Shown piece after piece: positions 48,407 to 60,493 of a stretch of DNA of 64,000 bases (its first letter is position 1; each line of letters starts with the position of its first letter). Origin of the DNA: Rotaria sordida (Eukaryota; Rotifera; Eurotatoria; Philodinida; Philodinidae); NCBI GenBank assembly GCA_905250125.1, contig CAJNOL010001028.1, positions 21,141-85,140 of the forward strand, written 5' to 3'. The position numbers were made by a program, and so were the translations under genes. The notes under the pieces were generated by a model. It did not search any database. It saw nothing but the letters and a program-made list of their open reading frames with translations, and had not been told where the DNA came from.

Positions 48407-49277
48407 CAGTAGTCGCCATAAGTGGCCGCGAGCTCTTTTTCTTCTCCAACAATGACTTTTATTTCATCTTTTTGCTTTGTTTGGACGGGCTAGTTGGGCT
48501 CATCATCCGGTGTAAATAGGAACATTTATATTCATTCTGTTATCAATTTATAACTCAATAGAAAATGAGCCTTTTTTTAAAGAAAAGAGAAGAAATTATC
48601 TTTCTATAAAGGCAAAGCTATTCCCCACATATGTCAAATGGTAATATTCCACAGTATCTATACGAATCAGTAAGTAATTGTAAAATGTAGGCTTAGAAGG
48701 TATGAAATAGCTGGTGACGTATAAGTTGTACAAAAACCCGGTCTATACAGGAAAAACAATACACAACAATTCAATCCATGGTAGCTCAACATTCAATAGA
48801 ATCTGTCGGTCAAATTGCGTTTAGATTATCACAAAAAGATATAAAAATTAGTAAAACCACATTAAGAAGAAGATTTAAAGAGACCGATGTACATTCAATG
48901 AGACCGATCTCGAAACCATTGCTAACAAGTAACGATGTTTTAAAAAAGACCCCAGCAGGATATAAAACTGAAAGACTTTAACCCAACTGAAGATGTCTAG
49001 GCATTAGTGGAGCTCAGAATAAAAAAAGAACCGTATATATCGATCAATAATTTCATTGAGAGAATAAAAAAAAGAATGGAGAAACTTAGCTATTGAATTT
49101 GTTGAAAAATTAGGCGATTCTATGGAAAATAGAGTAGCATTGTTAATTGAAAGAAAAAGCCATTATGTTAATTATGAGGATGATGCACATATAATGTAAG
49201 TTTCATAAATAAAATATGACCAATAACTCCTTTGTCTTCCTCGTTTTTTCAATCGCGCCCACTTATGGCGATTACTG
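48407..49277 (+). mobile_element. Internally deleted Tc1-like transposon, 871 bp
   Basis: TA at 48405-48406 and 49278-49279 flanks ends CAGTAGTCGCCATAAGTGGC and GCCCACTTATGGCGATTACTG. A plus frame at 48778-48981 encodes the second helix-turn-helix of a Tc1 transposase (KISKTTLRRRFKETDVHSMR followed by SKPLLT). The C-terminal end (EFVEKLGDSMENRVALLIER) is recognisable at about 49108-49200 in another frame. The DDE catalytic core between them is deleted. Non-functional. Confidence 0.83.
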
Positions 49278-49850
49278 TAAATGAAATTAATATTCATATT
49301 TCTATGAAAACTTTCGTTTTTCAATTTTTTATTTGTTCAATTCATAGAAAAATTGCATTTTCGTTGCTTGCCTATAGTCTCTCTCTCTCTCTCTCTCTCG
49401 TTTTTTTTTCATTATAACGAAAAAAAAAACACTGAGCACTTTTTCATATAAGCTTTACAAGAAAAATAATAATAAGAAGAAATGATAAGTATGTATATAT
49501 GAATTGATCATCCAAATAGGACAAAAAAAAAAAAAGATAAATCTTTGTGCTAATGTTCAAAAACTGCAACAAAGATAAAGACAAAAAAAAAATGTAGAAG
49601 GAAATAATAAAAACTCACAACATATATATATCTATCATATATACAGAAAAGAAGAAAAAAAAAAAAAAAAACTTGCCGCTGAACTCGAACACCTGAGCAT
49701 GAAGTTAGGAAGAACGCAAAATGGAACAGACAAAAAGAAAAAGATTTGATCATTTGTCATAGTACCACATCAGAAACAATAAATGTGAGAGAAAGAGAAA
49801 AACTCGAAAGTATCACACATCACCGGTTATCGAATTCAACATGCACATAT
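49278..49850. other. 3' flank of the RhoGAP gene
   Basis: Low-complexity sequence with a TC microsatellite at 49379-49400 and poly-A/T runs. No gene is supported. Confidence 0.45.
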
Positions 49851-52800
49851 TTATACATAATTTTCACGACCTGTCGATAATTTATGTTGATTTGTATGTT
49901 CAAATAATCTTGCTTTTTCACGTACTGACCATGATATATCAGATGGACGAAATTCATTATTAATATCAAATGAAAATGATTTTATCGGTTGTGGTGATGG
50001 TGGTAAANNNNNNNNNNCATTGAATTTATATCGAAGTGCATTTTGTCTATGACATGGACGACGTTTTTCATTTGATAATAATAAATCATCAATTGGTTTC
50101 ATTTGTATAGCTGCACTAAGTATAAATGGACGTGAATCAGCATGATGAACAAATGTTCGACCACGTTCTGTTGTTGGTGGCGGTTTTTGTGTGTTTAAAT
50201 TTGTTTGACCAAGATGTTGATAACGAGAATTTATTTGAGGTTTTATATATTTATTTTTATTTGTTGTTGATATTAATGGACCATAATATCGAGAACGATT
50301 ATCAGCTATAATAGGTTGTTGACATGTATTTAATTGAACAGATGAAGATATTTCTGTTATAGTTAAATCGGATTTTTTTGTCATTAATGATGTTGAACGA
50401 GTTGGAGTTGATATAGACGAAGGACTTAAACGTTGATTTATTGTACTTAATAGTTCACTTGTTAAATCTAAATCTTGTTGCTCGGACGGTGTTGATCTAT
50501 ACAACGAACATAAAATTATTAATTGAATTCATTATTTATTATTGTATAAAAGCACTAGTTAAAAACAAAAAAGAAACAATTTATCTGAGCAGCCATATCT
50601 CTTACATACCATAGTCATACTTAAGCTATTTACAATCTGCAAAATAAAATATTTTGATTAACTAGCAATATGTAAAAAGGAAATTAGAATTCTGTTCTGA
50701 CTACAGACATGCGGGAGCACGGTTTTTCTGGTGCCGACAATTTAAGTTTTTCAGGTCCTGATCTCAGTGGTTTTAGTTTCTTGACTTCTAATACGAGTCC
50801 CGATTCCAGTAATTTTAGATTTTACGATCCCGGCTTCGATAATTTCTTTTCTAGTGGTCCCGATTAAGACCTCGGTAGATCTAATCTGATTCCAGCATCG
50901 ATAACTTTACCCATGAGGTAAAAACTGGCAGTTTTACTGTTCCGATTACCGACTTCTATTGCTGCAATTAACCGCGGTAAACCACCAATCTTACAGGTTA
51001 ATCGGTGAACGGCGGCAAACTGTCGGTTTTGACAATTTTAAATGTCGTTGTTGTGTAGCTTCCCATGTGATAAAAACTAGCAAAAATCCGACGATTTTAC
51101 CGATCCGGTTTTTTCGACATAGATTTAGTTTTTGGGATCCCGGCGTCGGTAACTTTAGTTTTTAGAGTCTCAGTTTCGATAATTTATTTTCTAGTGATCC
51201 AGGTAAATCTATCCCGTTGATACATAAGTTCTGCACGTTTGGATCAGTAGAATTATATTGCCAATATAAAACTACATTTTAAGAAAAGTAACTATATATT
51301 CTGATAGCGCTCGGAGTTCTTCATCACCCTGTATACTTAGGTCTTGACTTGCATTTATTTGCTGAAAAATATTTCGAGTACAGTGAAGACACCCTCACCC
51401 GCATTGACAATGTTCGAAATATTTCTCAGCAAATAAGTTCGAGCTAAAACCTGAATATACAGGGTGATAGAGCATTTCAAGGACTCTCAGAATCTATAAT
51501 TACTTTTCTAAAAAACAGATTAGTGTATAGATAAAAATTTTAAAAACACATGAGAAAGGAACAAAAAATGAAGTTCGTGTGGATCTGAGGGTGAGGATGT
51601 TTTCACTGTATTCGAAATATTTTTCAGCAAATAAATGCCAATCAAGACTTAAATACACAGGATGATAGAGAATTCCGAGCGCTATCAGAATACATAATTA
51701 ATTTCCTTTAAATGTAGTTTTATATTGGCAATATAATTCTACTGATCCAAACGTGCAGAACTTATGTACCAACGGGATAGTCGAAACTCGGTAATTATAG
51801 TTTTTTGGTTTCCGGTCTTAGTAATTTTAGTTTTTAAGATTCCGATCATATCCTTCAATACTTCTTTTTTTGATTTATTTAGTTGATGACTAGCAATTTT
51901 TGAACTATTTCTTTTGAATTGTGTATTAATTAGTATGATTCGCTTAACAATATAGAATGTTTTAGTTGGGACAACTTGTTACTTGTAGTTGTTTCGTCCT
52001 GGTAAACTTTCAAATTTTGATCCCGCACATTTCTAATTCTGACTAATAAAATGCCTGAGATCTGAATTTGAATGAAATGAGAAATAATAGAGAATATGTT
52101 AGTAAACATTTGAAGTGTTAAAAACTTTTATTCTGTTCTATCGTATCAGCAAGACAAACAATTCATTTTGTGGTTTTATCAAATGAATCATATAATTCAA
52201 TTCAAATAGTAAATAAATGAACTAGTGATTAAAAGTTAATCTCTATTGAATTAAATTGCATTCACACACACATCTGAACTATTCAAACGAGAATTGATAG
52301 CTAATGAATATCAAATAACAGTTTTTTGAGAAAATAAAATTTACAAGAAAAAATTTCGATCTTATTTGAGCACAACTATTTTACTTCTTTTTCTTTTTTG
52401 CTTCTCTGATGAAAAAAAAATGCAAATTTCCTGTCTGATGAAATATGAACTCAAGGTAATTTATCTCATTGTCGATTTCTTTCTTTCATATTTTTATAGA
52501 AGTTTAAACAATAAAAACAAACACTGATTTCTCTTTTTTTTTTTTTGTGGAAGGTTGTTTGCTTGAAGGTTATTTGAATATTTTCATAGACACACGTCTA
52601 TCATAACTATTGATTATTTGAATAAAGAAAATCATGAAATTCAATTAAAATCTTTAGATAAATCGTTTCATGCAATAGGACAATTTTTTTTTCATCTCAT
52701 ATTGTAGTTTTACAACTTGTAAGAAAAATTAAAAATCTTGAATATCTTAATTTTATTCTAAAACAAACCTTGTTGTCATGGTTTCTTCATTTGTAAATTT

Positions 52801-55800
52801 TTTTGGTTTAATTAATTTTGTTCGTCGTTCATTTGTCAATGAATTTTGTTCATCATCATCATCACCTCCTTCATCAGATGAATGATGAAATTGTTTTAAT
52901 GATGATGCACGTTTAACATTATTAGTTGTTAAACGTCGAGATTCTTTTATTAAATATTTTTGTTGTTGATTTTGTTGTTGTTGTTGTTGTTGTTGATTTT
53001 GTTCACCACTACCTAATGATGAATGACGTGATAAAGATTTTGAACGTTTTAATTTTCCTATTGTCATATTATGAATTGTTGTTGATGATGAACGTATACT
53101 TGAATTATTATTATTATTATTATTATTATTATCGGAATCATCTGTTGTATTATTTATTAATTTTTCACGTTCTAAAAACTGTTTTGATGCTTTATATGTA
53201 TTTTTTGAACTACGACGACGTATTATTGATGAATTGGAATTATTTATAATAATACTTGCTAATACAAGACCTTTACCACAAGCTATTGATGATGTCCAAT
53301 CAGGTATTTGTATTATATTACGTCGAAAATGTTCACTAATTTCTGAACTATCATCATTAAATGGTTGATCTGATGCAGCTAAACCAGAATCATGTGATCG
53401 ATTAACTAGAGGTAAATGTGGAGATGATTCAACTTCATCAAGACTTTCAATTGATGATGCTGTTGGACGAGCTAAAAATAAAAATAATGAATTTTTCACA
53501 AACTGAACAAATATATAATCTTCTTGTGATTAGCAAGAGTAGCTGCTATATGGTTTTCATATTTTAATCTCGTAAGAATGTTTGCTGATAGGATTCCTTT
53601 TTCTTAGAAAAAAAAAGTAAAATTTATATTTCCGTACTTAAAGTTGGTATTTGATGAACAGCAATATGTTTATCTGTAATACATGTAAGTATATCTGAAC
53701 CAAATAATAATGAACAATTTTGTATTAAAAATTCAACAATTGATGACATAACATCAGCTTCTTGTTTGCCAGATGTTATTGTTGTTGATTCTGTTTTAAA
53801 TAAACTATTTGATACACATAAACCTAAATTGAATGGATTCATTCCATTTTTATCAGCATTTTCTGATATACGATGAAGAACACATATAAAACCTTTTAAT
53901 AATATATGATTGGCTTCAGATAGAGTATATAATATACTATAAATATAAATAATTTTAATATAATTAAAAAAAAACAAAACAAAGATTTATTATTTAATTT
54001 CTACTTTTTTTTTGCAAATGAAATTTTTTCAATTAATGTTGAAAATCGAAGACATTTTTTCCAATTATCATATTGAATAGAATTAAATAATGGTTCAGGT
54101 AATGTACGTAAAAAATGCTAAAAATAATAATTAAGGATAATACTAAGCAGGGTTCAATATGTGAGACATGCAGGGATAAATGCTAATTTATCTTTTCTTT
54201 TCTTCCTACCTTCTATTCGCCTATTAGAAATATACTTTTCTGTTTCTTATCGTTAAGTGAATTTGTATGAAAAACAAAACTTACTTTTAATAGTCCAGCA
54301 GCTAATATTGGATGTAAATCATCATCGTGTAATGATATATTACGTTCAATTTTTTCAATACAATCTTTAACGGAACGTGTATTGGCTACTTTTCGAAAAA
54401 TACCGGTTGTTTCTGGTCCTTTTAAATAAAGAACTTCAAGTAATTGCTACAAAAAAAAAAAAAAAAATAGAAAATATATTATTAGTTGAAATATTATCGT
54501 TGTATTTTTCTACCATAATCACAGGTGGTAATTGATGATTATATCTTTGAATAAGTTCATCAGTTGTTCGACCAAAAAAATTCGAATAATTTTTTGTTTG
54601 ATTAGGTGAACTAAGATATGGTGTCGATGATGAATGATATTCATCAGTTAATTGTTGTTGTGTTTTAGTTTTTCGTTTATAAAAAAAACGATGTTTTCTT
54701 GTTTGATTTTCTATGTAAAAAAAAAAGAAAAAAAGAATCTTTTTACTATTATTCGAATTATCATTAATAAAAAATTCTACCAGTTAATGTATCACGTTTT
54801 CTTAATTCAAAATCATGATAATTTGTTGTTGTTACATTATTTAAACTAGTCGATGAACTCGTATGATGTGTTTGATATGATAAATGATCATCACCATCAA
54901 ATGATCGATTATTTGTAAATATATTATGAGCTGATTTTAAATGCTTCATTTTTATTGAGTAAGGATATTCATGACCTAAGAAGAAAAAAAAAATGAAGAT
55001 TTATTTTTGAACGTAGATGATGAGAGTTCATTCTGTCTTCTTTTGTTGAAAAATGATCAATTCTTTTATATTTGAACCAATACTCTTCTCTCTTTTTTTT
55101 TATCAAGAAAAAAGTTTAAACATATGATAGTATGTTACTATTTGTTTTTCATGGTCTAATGAGACGGATCAAACTCATAGTGACATTGATTTTTGCGTAT
55201 GTGTGTGATTAACATATTCATGTAATCATCATCATCATCATCATTGATACATTTTTTTTTGTTACTAATTCTATAGGAAATGTCAAATGTAGGTGTTCTC
55301 GTCTTTTTCTTTAGGTTAATATCTATTGAAGGACAATCTCTTATTTAAATAACGAATAAAACGTTTTTCGTTTTTTTTTTTTTTTTTATCTCGTTTTCTT
55401 CCTTTTTGTTTTACCTTCTTTACGACGATTACCATTATATAAATTATCAAGACTTTTCGAACGTATTGTACCCGTACGAAATAGAGAAAAAAATGTTAAA
55501 TGATATCGATCAAATTTACGTGAACGTTCATTGATCATGATTATGTTTTTAAGAATAATAATAAGTAACGTTATACTAATGGTGATTTACACACACGAAT
55601 GAATTGAAGACTCCTGGTTACGTATAAATCTTAAGTACTCTTGTAATTCGACAAGAGAAAAAAAATAGTAAAGGAAGAAGAAAAAAAAACGAAAATGCGA
55701 CAAGCGAGAACTTATACACGAATACACCTATAAAATGAAATTTCTCATTTTACTGTCGTCTTTTTTTCTTTTTTTACATAAACTAACCAATTAATGGTAT

Positions 55801-57195
55801 ATTTGTTATTTGAGTAGATTGTGAGAAAGAATTTGGATTTGTATGAACGATTGGATTAGATTGATTATTTGTTACGAATAGAACATAACTATCCACTAAT
55901 GGATCCTTTATAAAAACGAAAAAAAGAAAATAATAACAAGTAAAATAATACATTAACATACTCGAAGATGAAATGCTTCAATACATTTTTTTATAAGATC
56001 TTGAACTGTTTCCTGTGGTCGAATACCAATAACTTTACGCTAAAATGAAAATATGGAATTTAAACTTTCCACCTCCATTTTTCTTTTTTTGTCGATAACT
56101 TACAATAAGAAATGATGCTGTATTATTATTATTATTATTATTATGATCTGATTCATAGTTTTGATCGATTACAATTCGAACATGTTCGATATTCGAATGA
56201 TTTGATTGCCACCAAGTTTGAAGTGTTCTAAAAACAAATTTTAAAAGTCTAACATTGAAATCTAGAAATAATTTCATCTGAAATCAATGTATGAGTTGTG
56301 CGCTTAGATGTTTGCTTCTTCGAAAGAAAAAAAATTGGTGATTCTCTTTTTTTTTTGATAGTTAAAAAAACATATTCTATATGATTAAGAAATATTTTTC
56401 TTAGACATTAGCATTATTCATTTAAATTCAAAAAAATATTGACATTGTATTTAAATATCATACAATAAAAAACAAAAAATGTGTTATATGACACAATATG
56501 TATCCTTTCTACAATAAATAAATCATTATTTTTGACTATCGAATAACCCTAATAATAAAGATCGAAACAATGTTAACGATAAATCATAAGATATGAAGTT
56601 TTGATTATTTCAGGAATAAAATTTAGCAGTTGTTAAAAACAATATTTATTATTGTACTTTACATTTAAAAAAAAACGAGATCTTTTTAGGTCAAGATAAC
56701 TTACGATTCAATACGTTGTTTCCAAATTTCTCGAATAGATTTTGTATCAAATTCTATAATAAAATTTTCTGCTAATGGCCAACCAATAATTAATGATCGA
56801 TAAGGATCATAATAATTTAATGATGTTATTTCTGATGCTATATTATCATTAAAATTTTTATATAACCATATACAATTTAAATCAATACGATGTTTTATTT
56901 TAAATAATCCTTGTCGTTGATTATATTTACCAATAATTAATTCATTTTTATTTGTTATTATAAATAAACGTCGACATGTTGTATAATCACGAAATAAAGT
57001 AACATTTGTCCATAAATCATAAGAATCAAATATACCAACAGATATTAAACAACGATATATATTATTATCTTGTATTGTATCATCTATACTTGAACGTTTA
57101 TTACCTAGAAAATAACGACTAATTGAACGAGATTTTCTTGATGATGGTTGAGAAACAACGACTTTTTTTAATATATCATCTGTTTGATTGTTCAT
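49851..57195 (-). CDS. ARHGAP20: ARHGAP20-like Rho GTPase-activating protein
   Basis: GTPase-activating protein that should switch off Rho-family GTPases. Eleven exons (minus): 56705-57195, 56104-56227, 55962-56039, 55788-55905, 54781-54975, 54514-54710, 54285-54446, 54005-54117, 53638-53936, 52769-53471, 49851-50496. All phases match for 1041 residues. A PH-like domain (about 45-163) ends EIWKQRIES. A Ras-association domain follows (about 165-285, with RKVIGIRPQETVQDLI and IPLIGHEYPYSIKM). The RhoGAP domain (about 378-545) carries GIFRKVANT with the expected arginine finger Arg419, LPEPLFNSI and MNPFNLGLCVSNSL. The remaining half is low complexity (poly-Asn, poly-Gln, Ser-rich). PH-RA-RhoGAP order is that of ARHGAP20. 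A 10-N gap lies in the last exon. The start ATG 57193-57195 is the first in frame. The last intron (2272 bp) is full of repeats. Confidence 0.88.
50008..50017. other. Assembly gap of 10 N inside the RhoGAP last exon
   Basis: Ten N bases interrupt the coding sequence. The frame stays open only if the true length leaves the same remainder as 10 modulo 3. A round value of 10 is often a placeholder, so the local protein sequence is uncertain. Confidence 0.97.
50710..51860. repeat. Degenerate ~28-bp repeats, interrupted by an inverted-repeat element
   Basis: Phrases such as GATCCCGGCTTCGATAATTT, GATCCCGGCGTCGGTAACTT and GGTCCCGATT recur with spacing near 28-30 bp at 50710-51205 and again at 51785-51860. 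The two parts look like one array split by the insertion at 51209-51780. It lies wholly in the last intron of the RhoGAP gene. Confidence 0.6.
51209..51780. mobile_element. Inverted-repeat element, 572 bp, with an extra internal copy
   Basis: Terminal inverted repeats of about 200 bp begin CTATCCCGTTGATACATAAG and end CTTATGTACCAACGGGATAG. A third, partial copy of the arm's inner part (GAAATATTTCTCAGCAAATA, then ATACAGGGTGATAGAG) lies in inverted orientation just right of the left arm at about 51410-51505. No coding frame or clear target duplication. Confidence 0.75.
55415..55538 (-). CDS. Probable alternative first exon of the RhoGAP gene
   Basis: ATG at 55536-55538 opens 41 codons (MINERSRKFDRYHLTFFSLF ... 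NGNRRKE) with host-like codon use and ends in phase 1 at a good donor (G/GTAAAA). Exon 55788-55905 also ends in phase 1, and both can join exon 54781-54975. No acceptor upstream of this ATG keeps the frame, because every candidate AG leads to a stop. It is therefore best read as a start exon for a shorter isoform that lacks PH and most of RA but keeps RhoGAP. Confidence 0.6.
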
Positions 57196-59794
57196 CGCCA
57201 ATAAAACAAATAATTAATTAATAAATAAATCAAAGATGCAAACATCTGAAGAAATAAAACAAAAAAAAATTCATATTGAGAAAACATTTAATTAATTAAA
57301 CAGAGAATGTAAACGACTCATAGCGCAGTCTTAATTGTGACCATTGTCTCATCATATTAACCAACCATTAAAGATACCACTAGGGGTCTCACATTTACCC
57401 TTGTTTTTTTTCATTTCTTCCTATATCGATATCAATCAATGATGAATTTTATAACTCAAACGAATACGATAGATGTCGATTTTTTTTTTTGTATTGAAAT
57501 ATATATATATATATATATATAATTCATATTTTAAATGAGAATAGTCATTATATCATATAACAACAAAGAAAATTGATAATTTTTGTTAAATATTAACGAA
57601 AAAATTATTCATGTTGGATTATTTAAGAAGATACAACAATTGTTGTATCCAGATTTCTCCTTTTTCGATTGCTGAAAACTGTAGATCACTAACTATTGAG
57701 GTTACACGAACGCGAACACTAGTCATATCTTACAACTCACCTTTACAGGTGTTTATCAGATGCTCTGCTAAAAATAGATCTATCATCATAGTAGTTGAAG
57801 AAACTAAAGTCCTTCAATTGATTAATCACTTTTGAGTCGAAATTATGTATATTTTGTAGATCCTAATACCCTATGAAATTCTTGTAAAAAGCGAATAGTT
57901 TATTGTGAAAATTTATTGTTATCATAACTATCAATGATCAAATGTTTGCGAATCGTATTTTTGATGAATAATTAACCGCAAAAAAAAACATAATGTTCTC
58001 AGAAGATCTTCATATCTGTAGAACTCATTGCGTTGATCATTTTGACTGTTAAAATTCAGCATCATCGCAGCTATAAGCTAGAGATCTAAACTCTTTTTCA
58101 CGATATTCATATTTTATTAGAATCTACATGATGAATATAGTCTCTTGAATCTATATTAAAAAGACTTTAATTAGTCAACTGACTAAGTACATTGAACTGT
58201 TCAATAGTCAATGATCTACAAAAATTCCTAGCATACGTATGTAAACATTTTTTTCGATTTCAACCTTGACAAAAAAAAACCGAATCTACATGTTTGTTAT
58301 TCAACTGTTATCATCTTTCTTAAATTCAGACTATTACTAAACTATCTTACTTTTTCTTTTTTTTAAATGAACTACAGAACAATTTTTTTCTTGTATAATT
58401 TCTAACTAAGAAACAAAAAAAAAGAATACTTGTATAAATGTAACCGCATTGTTTTATTTCTAATGTAAAAGAAATATGTCAAGAATTTTATAGATCTAAT
58501 TCATTACAAGTAAAAAAAAGAAAAAATCGATTATTACTACCTTGACAAATGATTGTTTTTGTTACCTATGGATCCATTAACAAAAAAAATCATACTCAAG
58601 AATTGTTGTTTTTATTTGATCTTTTCTTCTTCACACTTACTACTAACTGATGTGGATTGATTTTATTCTTCTAAAAAAAAAAATATATGTGTGAAAAACA
58701 AAAATTTTCTTGTCACATACAATTAAAATCAAATGAATAAAAAAAAAAACAATAGTCTAAATACTCTAATGGAGTGTCTTTCTCTATCGTGCGCTTCTTT
58801 TTTTTCTTCTCTCTCTCCTAACATACTAAATGACAATAAAGACGTCGACAACGATGAGTTGGTGGAGATTGAGAAGAAGGTAAATAAGAGCGAGGACAAA
58901 GAGATTTGTTATTCTTTATACACGATACACTCTTATGAGCAGAAATGTGAAACGAAAGTCAGTGTCGATTATGTCAACATTTATTTGAATGAAAAGAAAA
59001 AAGAAAAAGAAAAGTTGTATGTAATGGCAGAGAACAGTGCATTGTTAAGTATTAAACAAAATTGATCGATGATCCAGTATGTATGTGTGTACATGTTAAA
59101 CAACCTGAGGCCAATCTCTTTGATGTTTATTTTATTTTTCACTTTTCTATGACCTCAATATTCAGCTGATGAATTTAGAAAAAAAAAAAAAAAAAAAGAA
59201 GAGACAATCAAAAAACGAATATGTCTATCAATCGTTCGAGCATAGTTAATGGTTAGATTGCATGAGTATGTACAATTAATTGTATATAGAAAAATTTTAT
59301 TTGATGATGATATTCTATAAAAATTGATGTTATTTTGTCGTTCGATAATGATATATAATTGATAGATGTTGTTAAGCAATTATAAATGCAATTAAAATAT
59401 TCTTTGAAGTAGTATGCATTTAAAGTGTTTGAATGAAGGTAAAAAGACTTGTAAATGCTTTTTTAATTAGATTTGTTAGTAGTCGTTTTATCAGTTTCAA
59501 GAAAGTAGAACTTGATTCAGTCTTAGACTGGTATTTTTTGTTTATCATGATTAATGATAAGAAAGATTATTTCGAAAATTTTCCAATTTCAGCATTTTTT
59601 ATTATTTTCTAATCTTGTTGAAATTTTTCATATTTTATCTCGAATTCCTTGGACAAAGATTGAAACTGACAATAGATATTATCCCAAGTAAATAAATAAT
59701 AAAAAAAAAGTAAAGAAAATGTGATAACAGACTGATGGCCAACTTATTATCTTTCATTGTAACAAATAAAAAAAAGAAACTTCTTTGTATCTTT
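57196..59794. other. Divergent intergenic region between RhoGAP and lipocalin genes
   Basis: Should include both promoters. A TA microsatellite lies at about 57499-57521. Two ORFs (57611-57835 and 58733-59065) lack the codon bias of confirmed exons and have no recognisable motif. Nothing else seen. Confidence 0.45.
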
Positions 59795-60493
59795 ATGTTT
59801 CGTTTTGTATTTACTTATTATATCTTATTGTTAACATTAATAGCCATTATTTTTTGTGATGAACCATGTCCAACACTTGATGATTTCCTAATTCGTTCAC
59901 CTTATCTTGCACAGTTTAATGCTCATCTATATGAAGGTATTTGGTATGAATTAGCTTTTTATGATTATACACAATTTTCTAAAGCCTGCGGATGTACTCA
60001 TTTAAATTGGACACTCATGACAACAAATACAAGTATCTATTCAGATGATTTCATAACTATTTGTCCATATGAACCTATTTGGCTTCGAAAAAATTATACA
60101 GTACATATGAATGGAACTGCTAATAATAAACAATATCCTTTTTTTATACCTGAAACAGGTTTTCATATGCAATTTAATAATACTGTAGGTAGGAAATTTA
60201 TTTCATAAATAAGAATATGTTTTATTTGATGATTTTTTTATTTTTCGAAAGTTTACTATAGAAAAAATGAACTTAATAATGATTCATATGATCGAGCTAT
60301 TCAATATCAATGTAAAGTTAATCAATTAGGTAAAAGAATATTTACAGGTATTAATTTTCTTTCGCGAACTTACTTTAATTCTGATATTGAACGTAAACAA
60401 GTCATTAATGAAATGATTATTGCAGCTATAAATGCTGGTGTTGAACAGAAATATTTGCAAGAATTAAAAATTGTTCAATGGAAAAATTGTTAA
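59795..60493 (+). CDS. Secreted lipocalin (ApoD-like)
   Basis: Small extracellular beta-barrel protein expected to bind hydrophobic ligands. Two exons (59795-60188, 60252-60493) join in phase 1 for 211 residues, slightly longer than most lipocalins. A signal peptide (MFRFVFTYYILLLTLIAIIF) is cleaved near Cys21. The lipocalin signature GIWYE lies at 48-52. Cys25, the CGC pair, ICPYE, QYQC and the terminal Cys provide possible disulfides. The C-terminal half has GINFLSRTYFNSD and then ELKIVQWKNC, matching the family's last strand, helix and closing cysteine. NWT, NTS, NYT, NGT and NNT sites suggest N-glycosylation. An upstream in-frame ATG at 59735 would place a Lys-rich leader before the signal peptide and is disfavoured. 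Confidence 0.83.

Noticed and set aside
58733..59065. 110-codon plus-strand ORF, Lys/Glu-rich
   Set aside because: Codon choice differs from local genes, it arises from A- and T-rich low-complexity sequence, and no signal, domain or splice context supports it.
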